DNA of 64,000 nt, taken from assembly GCA_019454045.1 (NCBI GenBank), contig SKCR01029100.1, positions 124,001 to 188,000 of the forward strand, read 5' to 3'. Below the pieces are notes generated by a model. It was given only the letters and a program-made list of their open reading frames with translations, did no database searches and had not been told where the DNA came from. The position numbers and the translations under genes were made by a program. This document shows, in pieces, positions 56,103-64,000 of this stretch (its first letter is position 1; every line of letters begins with the position of its first letter). This DNA is from Zanthoxylum bungeanum (taxonomy: Eukaryota; Streptophyta; Magnoliopsida; Sapindales; Rutaceae).

Positions 56103-56420
56103 CCCAAGGCGACTGTAGGTGTAAAGATTAAGAAAAATAAGAAAGGCAAGGCCAAATCGTCAAAACCTTCTGGGAAGGGTAAGGACAAATCCCAAGATGT
56201 ATGTCTGCAGTGTGGGAAGCGGGGTCACTGGAAGCGTGACTGCCGCGAGTACAAGGCACACATGAATGAAATCAAAGCGGGCACGGCACCGGCTTCAGCT
56301 ATTTTTGTTATAGAAATAAACATGTCTACTACTAGTTTTAAAAATTGGATTTTTGATTCTGGTTGTGGTACTCATATATGTACTGATGTGCAGGATCTGC
56401 AGATTAGCAGGAGACTGGCC
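56103..56420 (+). pseudogene. D: nucleocapsid zinc knuckle and protease start
   Basis: Still in the gag frame: a lysine-rich stretch, then the zinc knuckle CLQCGKRGHWKRDC at 56202-56243 (all four ligands present), then the protease site WIFDSGCGTHIC with the catalytic D-S-G at 56355-56363. A TGA near 56424 closes the frame, consistent with CGA to TGA. Confidence 0.88.
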
Positions 56421-57104
56421 TCATGAGAGATTGACCTCCGCGTTGGAAATGGGACACGTGTCACCGTTATGGCCGTTGGCACTTTTGTTTTAGAACTGCC
56501 CTCGGGGCATGTACTTAAACTTACATATTGTTATTATGTACCTAGTTTGACTAGGAATATTATTTCTGTATCTATGTTAGCCCAATGTGGGTATACTTTT
56601 GTATTTAGAAACACTAGTTGTTTTATGTATAAAAATGATATGGAGATTTGCACTGCTGATGTAAATAATGGTCTTTATATTTTGAATATAAATCAATCTC
56701 AAACATATAATGTAACAAACAAAATGCTTAAACTAAGTAACAAAGATGAAACTTATATATGGCATTGTCGTCTGGGACACATTAACAAGACTCGCATATC
56801 CACACTTTCGAAGAGTGGGTACCTGGACGGATTTGATCCAAATTCATATGACGTCTGCGAATCTTGTTTATTAGGCAAAATGCCTAAATCACCTTTTAGT
56901 GGTAAAGGTGCATGTGCCACCGAACTATTAGCCCTTGTTCATAGTGACGTATGTGGGCCCATGTCTAGCCAGGCTAGAGGTGGATATAAATACTTCGTAA
57001 CCTTTACGGATGATGCATCGCTTTATGGTTATGTGTATCTTATGAGACACAAGTCGGAAACCTTTGAGAAATTCAAAGAGTTTCGACACGAAGTAGAAAA
57101 ATAG
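56421..57104 (+). pseudogene. D: protease end, GAG-pre-integrase and integrase N-terminus
   Basis: Same frame again. GHVLKLTYCYYVPSLTRNI closes the protease; then WHCRLGHINKTRISTL and CESCLLGK give the H-H-C-C zinc site of integrase, VHSDVCGPM has the first catalytic Asp and YFVTFTDDAS follows. It ends at TAG 57102-57104 after EVEK, the same codon that is TAG in element C. Confidence 0.88.
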
Positions 57105-57612
57105 ACCAGCAAAATTATTAAGACATTACGGTCGGACAGTGGTCGCCAATACTTAAGCAATGAGTTTCTTGATTACTTGAAAGAATATGGTATTCTTTCA
57201 CAGTGGACTCCTCCCGGAACACCGCAATTAAACGGTGTGTCCGAACGGAGAAACCGAACTTTGTTAGACATGGTAAGGTCTATGATGAGTCGCACAGAGC
57301 TACCTATTTCCTTCTGGGAATATGCATTGAACAGTACAATACTTATTTTGATAAGGTTCCGTCAAAGTCTATTCAACAGACTCCGTATGAGATATGGACA
57401 GGAAAGAAACCGGGTTTCTCATTTCTGAAGATTTGGTGTTGCTGGCATACGTCAAACGTTTGGAAGGTACCAAACTATAACCCAAATCGGACAAATGCCT
57501 ATTTGTAGGATATCCTAAGGAAACCATAGGATATTACTTCTATCACCCACAAGAGAACAAAGTATTTTCTGCTATACATGCGGTTTTCCTTGAGAAGGAA
57601 TTCCTAAATGCA
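57105..57612 (+). pseudogene. D: integrase catalytic core and C-terminus
   Basis: LRSDSG (second catalytic Asp, intact) and GTPQLNGVSERRNRTLLDMV (catalytic Glu) are in the original frame up to about 57350. A one-base loss in the region encoding LILN-KVPS shifts the frame; TPYEIWTGKKPG continues in the new frame, and a further shift follows near 57500. Confidence 0.85.
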
Positions 57613-57891
57613 GTGGTAAGTGGGAGGAAAGTAGAACTCGATAAAAATCGGAGTGATACTATTTCTGGCACAGAATCCTTAACGAAACATGAACAGTCCA
57701 TCAGGGATAAGACTGTACCACAATCTTCGAATACACAAAAACCGCGTAGGTCAGAGAGAGTCAGAAAACAACCTGAGAGGTATGAGTTTCTGATCTCACC
57801 TCATGTAGATATCAATCTCATTGAGGATAACGAGCCGGCTACATATGAGGAAGCGATACAAGGTATTGATTCCGCTTTATGGCAATAAGCC
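57613..57891 (+). pseudogene. D: integrase-RT linker
   Basis: Polar, charged stretch with RRSERVRKQPERY and YEEAIQGIDS, typical of the copia linker before RT. It ends at TAA 57886-57888, directly before the RT domain in the same frame. Confidence 0.8.
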
Positions 57892-58579
57892 ATGGAGTCC
57901 GAAATGGATTCCATGTACACCAACCAAGTTTGGACACTGGTTGATGCACCAGAAGGCATAAAGCCTATTGGTTGCAAATGGGTCTTCAAGAGGAAGACCG
58001 ACATGGATGGCAACATAGAAACATACAAAGTTAGGCTTTTAGCGAAAGGGTATCGTCAACGACATGGTTTCGATTATGACGAAACTTTTTCACCCGTTGC
58101 TATGATTAAATCCATTCGGATTATGCTTGATATTGCTGCATATTTCGATTACGAGATACGGCAGATGGACGTCAAAACCACTTTCCTTAACGGAAACCTT
58201 TTGAAGGATGTTTATATGCAACAGTCTGACGGTTTTTTCGTACCAAGACTTGCAAACAAGGTTTGTAAGTTAAATCGATCCATTTATGGATTGAAGCAAG
58301 CATCGCGTTCTTGGAACCAACATTTTGATGAGATCATAAAAGAATATGATTTCGTTCAAAACGAGGATGATCTTGTGTATAAAAGAAGGTTAGTGGGAGC
58401 GCACTGGCATTCATTGTCCTTTACGTTGATGATGTATTGCTTATTGGCAATGACATTCTCATGCTACAATCGGTGAAAGCTTGGCTTTTATTAAAATTCT
58501 CCATGAAAGATCTGGGAGAAGCAGCCTTTATTCTAGGAATAAAGATCTACCGGGATAGATCTAGAAAGCTGCTTGGACT
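57892..58579 (+). pseudogene. D: reverse transcriptase, cut by F
   Basis: NQVWTLVDAPEGIKPIGCKWV, YDETFSPVAMIKSIR, QMDVKTTFLNG and RSIYGLKQASRSWN are intact. A shift near 58388 moves the rest to another frame, where the catalytic YVDD is at 58422-58433, followed by LLIGNDILML, KFSMKDLGEAAFILGIKIYRD. The sequence ends after RKLLGL where F begins. The catalytic residues are all present, so D is the most complete template for this family's RT in the window, though not functional. Confidence 0.88.
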
Positions 58580-60604
58580 TGTTGGTAAATCTAAGGGTCC
58601 CAAGGATCACAAATCAAGCATGAAACAAAAATGAATACATTCGAGAAGTCACAGAATACTTTCATCGATCGGTTGAGTGAAGGGAGACAGCAAAAATTAA
58701 ATTTGCTGCCTTGTGAACTGCGGCAGTGAGCTCACTGGTCTGCTTCATTTTGGCGTCCATTGATGCTCCTTGAACAAGCTCCAAGCTTCGTCAAACGAAT
58801 CTCGGCTCATGGGTGGGCTTCCCTATCACCTTCGCATGTCTCGTAGTGTGCTAGCACTTGCGATTTTGCCACAAAAACCCAACTCTAAGCTTCCCTTTGC
58901 TCGGTTTTCTTGACAGAAAACAGAACCAGAAAATCCCCACAATGGGCGTGAGATGAGGGAGAGAGAGAGGAAGAGAGAAAATGTGTTGAATTAATTGGTA
59001 TTTTGTGTAACAAATCCATTTATATATTTTCCAAAAATAATAAAAAGATTTTCCACAAAAATTGGCTTTATAAAAGTCAAACAATAAAGCCATACCAACC
59101 ACTTCTATCAACTCACATCAAGTCATATCAATCAATCAATCCAATCAATTGTCACATCACTCAAAGTGACATGATTTGATGCTTGATGTGACGCTAGATG
59201 CGACTAGCGATTTGACGCTTGATTTGACGTGCCGCACTCGAATTCAAAATGCGAATGCGGTCGCAAATAATCTCGGGCTCGGTTCGCTAATTCCAAATTA
59301 ACGAATTTTCCATTGCGTCGTAATTAAATGATTACGCCTAGCGAAATCACTATTCACATCGCTAACGAATTAATTCTAAATTAATTCGCTCGCCCGAATT
59401 AAAATCTAATTTTAATTCCGCGTCGAAATCCAATTTCTTTTAATATATCAAATATATTAATTTCTCGATTAATTCCAAATTAACCGTTATCTCTCTTTAA
59501 ATGATATTTTATCCCAGATAAAATATCTCTGTAATTAATCCCAGATTAATTTTCTCTCTCATCTAATTAATCCCAGATTAATTTAGAGTGCGAGTTATAC
59601 GTCATTGGTGAATCTTTGGGAAGTGACCCATGAGATCCCCGGATATGTTGGCAGTAAATTCGGTCGTCGGACTATCCGAACACGTAAGTACCTCGTACTA
59701 TGTTTATACCAATTTACAAGACAAGGTTGGCCTCTAGCAAAGCGCCATGCCTACCCAATTCTCCGGAAACATCCTTACAGGAATAAAAGATCTGTATCAG
59801 GCGTAGTATACGTAGTATTGCGTATTTCTGTCCAGTATCGGATGATCACATGCAAGGCCTGGGGCTGGTACAGTGTCTGCCCCGTACGAAGCATATATCG
59901 AATAACGAGCAACTAGTCTCCTTAATATCGGATAATCATGACCAAGTCATATTATCCCGACGGTTGCAACCTTATATAGAGAGCCAGTTCTGTATCCCTA
60001 CGCGATCATCAACTCCATATGACTGGAGTGACACTTCCGTCTTGACATCACACCCAACACACTACCGGTTAAAGCCCTGGACGACCTCAACCAAAGTATA
60101 TTGATTTTCGTATGCATTAGCGGTGAAAGTCTTAGGTTAAGACCAAATACACACCCTGATTTCGAATTTCCATAGACACATAGTCATACTACCAATGGAA
60201 TTCCGAGGGGGTATTATCCAGAGCGAAGCTGTTTCCCGTACCATCAGTGAAACACAACCTCCTATTACACTTGCATGAGTATCCTATACCTAAATAAATG
60301 AGAACTATGCCGTTGTGCTCTCACAACGCGCACAAGTGTAATACTAGTCTTTTACGCATTCATCGATGTCCAATCTCGATAATGCTCTGACTAGGGATGT
60401 TTAATGATTTATCCTTCGTGGATTGATACTGTCTCATATCATTCTCAATCCAGGAATAAATCACAGAGACCTCTCATCATTTATACATCTAGGTGATCTA
60501 ATCATAAATGATAAGAGTGCAATCTCCTTTGTCACATAGTTAATTTGTACAACAACACCGTGATCTGTACAAATAGTGACGCTATGGGTCATAATTGTCC
60601 AACA
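58580..60604 (-). mobile_element. F: 3' LTR
   Basis: 2025 bp from TGTTGGTAAATC to the reverse complement of TGTTGGACAATTATGACC. It contains the CNA-spaced inverted repeats (59340-59580), a TATA box on the minus strand at 59019-59026 and the conserved antisense frame from 59605. Confidence 0.88.
59019..59026 (-). promoter_or_regulatory. TATA box of the F LTR
   Basis: TATATAAA on the minus strand; equivalent to 15696-15703 in G. Confidence 0.55.
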
Positions 60605-60618
60605 ATCTCCCACTTGGC
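60605..60618 (-). other. polypurine tract of F
   Basis: GCCAAGTGGGAGAT on the minus strand, adjacent to the 3' LTR. Confidence 0.85.
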
Positions 60619-63600
60619 CTATAGCCAGTCACTCGAGTGTCTTACACCCGAACTATGTACGGTTGGCTCAAATTGCTGATGAAAGACTTTCGTCAGCGGA
60701 TTTGCATGATTATCGTCTGATGCGATTTATACGATCATCACATCGCCACGATGTATGATCCGAACGAATTAGATGAATAGTCGAAGTATGTATCTGGATC
60801 GTTGATGAGACCATTAATTCTTTAGCCTGTGCTGACGCCTAGCTCAGCTACTAACAGAACTATATCTAATCTAATTAGATTTATTATCGACCCAGAAGGC
60901 TTCTATTGCCGCTTCAGCTGCAGAAATAACCCGCATTTGTTGTTTATTCAGTAACAGTATCTTGCTTGGAAGATTTCCAGCTCACTGTACCGTTATTCAA
61001 ACTGTGTAGTACCGTTTGAGACTTGTAGTCGTCTTTATCGGTTTGGAAACTTGCAGTAGTGATCCCAGTCACTTCAAGTTCTCCATCTCCATAGATTAAG
61101 AAAGCATCCTTAGTTCTCTAAGACACTAAGTATGTTCTTAACTTCAATCCAGTGACTATCACTGGGATTGGCCCGATTGTGAATCCATATGCTCAAAGCG
61201 TATGAGACACCAGGTCGCGTACATTTTTCAATGTATGATTCCACGGAGAGTTTTCGAAAGTCAAGCTTTCACCGATAGATATTTTATGGGAATATCATTT
61301 CCAAGAAATGACATATTATCATCATTATTTATAGGACAGCCTCTGTCAGTGTGCTCCCACTAACCCTCTTATATACATAAGAATCATTAAATTTTTGAAT
61401 TAAATCATAAACTATTATGATTACATCAAAACGATAATTCCAAGAACCTATGCTTGCTTCAATCCAAACATGGATCGAATAACCTGCAAACCTTGTTTGC
61501 TAGTTTTGGTACGACAAAACCGTCAGGATGTTACAAACATCCTCCAAAAGGTTTCCTTTTCAGGAAAGCGATTTTGCCATAAAGTTGACATATTTCATAA
61601 ATGAAACATGTAGCTTTAGCAAGCATTATCCAAATGGATTTACCGTGGCAACAGGTAAAAGGTTGAATCGCAATCAACACAATGTTGATAACGATACCTT
61701 TCCGCTAAAAGCCTAGCTTTATACATTAGTATATTGCCCTCCATGTATGTCTTCCTTGAAGACTCATACAGTACCAATAGGCACAATGCCTTGCGGTACA
61801 TCAACTAGTATCCAAACATAGTTGATATACATGGAATCCAATTCGGACTTATGACACTTTGTCATAATAGGGAGTCGATACCTTGTATCACTTCCTCTTA
61901 TGTAGTCAATTGGTATACCTCAATAAGATAGACATCTTTATGAGGTGAGATCAGAAACCCATACCCTAGGTTGTTTTCTGACTCTCTCCGACATACGCGG
62001 TTCTTGTGTATTCGAAGATTATTGGTAATAGTTTCATCCTTGATAAACTATTTATGTTCCATTAAGATTCGGTGCCATGAACAATATTACTCTGATTTTC
62101 ATCGAGTTATACTATCATCCCACTTACCACTGCATATCGGTATTCCTCTTAGGAAAACCGCATGGCGAGCAACAATCTAATTGTTCTCTGGTGAGATGTA
62201 TAAGTACAATACTTATGGTATCCCTAGGATAACCTACATTTGGCACTTATCCAATTTGGGTTTTAGTTTGGTATCATCCAAACATATGCCTAGCATACCC
62301 AAATATTCAGGAATGAGAAATCCAGTTTCTTTCATGTTCATATCTTATATGATATCTGTCAAACAGATTTTAATGGAACCTTATTCAAAATAAGTTCTTG
62401 CACTGTTTAAAGCTTATCCGTTGAAGGAAATGGTAGCTCAGAGCGACTCATGATTAACCTTATCATGTCTAACAAAATTCGGTTTATCCGTGCGGATACA
62501 CAGTCACAATGACGTGTTCCGGGAAGAGTCTTCATTTAAAAGAATACTATACTCTTTCAAGTATATGAGAAACTTATTGCTTAAGTATTTTCCATTACGG
62601 TCTTACCGTGACGAATTAATACTTTAGCCGATCTGTTTGCCTATTTCGTGTCGAAACTGTAAAAGTTTCCGATTTGTGTTCTAAAAGAAACACATAACCA
62701 TTACGCGATGCCACATCCGTATAGGTCACGAAATATTCATATCCACCTCTAGCTTAGCTAGACATGGGCCCACTTGTTTCACTATGAACTAGGGCTAACA
62801 GATCGGTGGCATTTGCACTTTGCCCAACAAACTAGATTCGTAGACTTTATTTGATTGGAATCAAATCAGTCCAAGTACCCACACTTCGAAAGTGCGGATA
62901 TACGAGTCTTGTTTGATTGTGTCCCAGACAACAATGCCATAATTAGTTTCACCTGATCAAATCAGTTGGAGCTATTTGTTTGTCATGTTATATATTTGAG
63001 ATTAATTTATATTCACAATATAAATGTTGTTATTCACATCTAATGTGTTTATCTCAATATCATCTTTATATAATGAAACACTTTAGTGTTCTAGAATATA
63101 AAGGTTCACCCGCAGCGGGTTAAACACTGATATAAAGATAATGTATCTGTCAAACTAGTTACATTATAACAGTTTCCAATTTTAGGTACACACCCGAAGG
63201 TAGTTCCTAAAATTAGGTATCTACGGTTAAAACAGCGACCTTCGTCTCATTTCCAATTCGCAGATTAATCTCGATTAAAGTCAGTATCCTGTTCAAAACA
63301 GATTCTGAACATTAATATATATCATACTAAGTATCTAAAATCAAATTTTAATACTAGTAGTGAATATATTTATGACAAACATATTTGAAGTCAAAGTCTT
63401 GCTCGTCTTCAATTCCTTCGTGTCTGCTTTGTCCAAATGGCAGTCACGCTTCCGCGATCCCGTTTGCCACATTTAGGCAGACATTTTGGGATATGTCATT
63501 TATCTTCCTAGAAGATTATAATGATTTTGCCTTTGCCCTTTTCCATATTCCAGAAGCCTTTGGCCAAGCCTTGGCCTTCTAGAATATCGAAGTAAAGTGC

Positions 63601-64000
63601 GCCTTGCGCTACTTGCCTAATTGCAAATTTTTGACTTTATCTCCATGAGAATAGTCATTAACCCTCCAAGAGTTATTTTTGCAATTTTAGTACTTCTAAA
63701 ATCTAAGTATAGATTTATGAAGATCCTTTAATTTCTTTATCATACTTTAAAGATCTAATCCTTATTTCTGATTAAGAAATTAAGGAGTCTACTGCGACAA
63801 GCTAAATGGATTAAGCACTAAAGTTATCATCACATAATCTTCCAAAGATTATGCTCTACTGTTTGCTTAACTCCGGGCTTAGGCCTAATATATTATTTTA
63901 TCAAATAAAATAACTTATTATTTTTCCAGGACCATCCTGAAATAATTCCCAATTTGAAAATTAAGCAATTTAAATACATTTTCCCTAGGATTATGTATTA
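60619..64000 (-). pseudogene. F: decayed copia gag-pol
   Basis: On the minus strand, from low to high coordinates: RNase H (about 60800-61250), RT (61260-61900, with the YVDD part unreadable), linker and integrase (61900-62900), GAG-pre-integrase and protease (62900-63330), zinc-knuckle remnant (about 63420-63500, frame broken after the first Cys pair) and gag (63540 to the edge). Each block aligns with G and B at the DNA level, but stops and shifts occur every few dozen codons. Confidence 0.85.

Larger units (their letters stand above)
44441..58579 (+). mobile_element. D: copia-type element with the best preserved gag-pol, carrying E
   Basis: Same broad family as A1/B/F/G. Order: truncated 5' LTR (44441-46090), primer site, leader (split by E at 47210-54354), gag, protease, integrase, RT up to 58579, where F cuts it. 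RNase H and the 3' LTR would lie beyond the right edge. Confidence 0.88.
58580..64000 (-). mobile_element. F: copia-type element, minus strand, partial
   Basis: 3' LTR at 58580-60604, polypurine tract, then decayed pol and gag read toward the right edge. It is inserted in D; the bases GGACT (58575-58579) should be repeated beyond the window. The interior is very close to G but retains about 300 bp of RT and part of gag that G has lost. Confidence 0.88.

Overview
The window reads as a stretch of repeat-dense nuclear DNA from a flowering plant. It is AT-rich, packed with LTR retrotransposons of Ty1/copia and Ty3/gypsy type with tRNA-Met-like or Tat/Ogre-like primer sites, and holds no host gene, tRNA or rRNA that I can recognise. 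The species cannot be named from sequence alone. I use working names for the elements: A1, B, C, D, E, F, G and Y.

Layout. 1-6144 is a minus-strand copia element (A1), cut by the left edge, carrying a solo LTR of its own family at 1312-3398 (target repeat AACCA on both sides). A1 sits inside the 3' LTR of an older minus-strand copia element, B (6145-7632 LTR remnant, 7633-13790 interior, 13792-14083 and 24063-24878 split 5' LTR). The B 5' LTR is split by G (14084-24057), a structurally complete plus-strand copia-type element with 2.09 kb LTRs and an AGTTT target repeat. At 24879-25081 lie a short inverted LTR piece and the stub of the 3' LTR of a different minus-strand copia element, C. C is split in its RNase H region by Y (25196-35575), a 10.4 kb gypsy-like element with ~3 kb LTRs, an open gag gene and no pol, flanked by ATTAT. 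C continues at 35581-42589. 42590-44440 holds degenerate LTR pieces in opposing orientation. D (44441-58579) is a plus-strand copia element with the best preserved gag-pol; E (47210-54354, target repeat ATGTG) lies in its leader and F (58580 to the right edge, minus strand) cuts it inside reverse transcriptase.

How the parts work together: A1, the solo LTR, B, D, F and G are one broad copia family (LTR ends TGTTGG...CAACA, long ~2-3 kb leader before gag). Their gag-pol copies are all broken. F and G have decayed interiors, and G has nearly identical LTRs, so copies of this kind were probably moved by proteins supplied from elsewhere. Y has gag only, and E has no coding capacity at all; both would depend on other elements.

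The most unusual signal is structural. Three unrelated elements carry dense arrays of small hairpins, each array with its own fixed loop: perfect inverted repeats with a T-N-G spacer in the copia LTR and leader, GATGA(A) loops with covarying stems in E, and AANAAAG loops with changing but paired stems in the 3' region of Y. I know of no described system that explains these. They were read by eye and need computation to test against chance.
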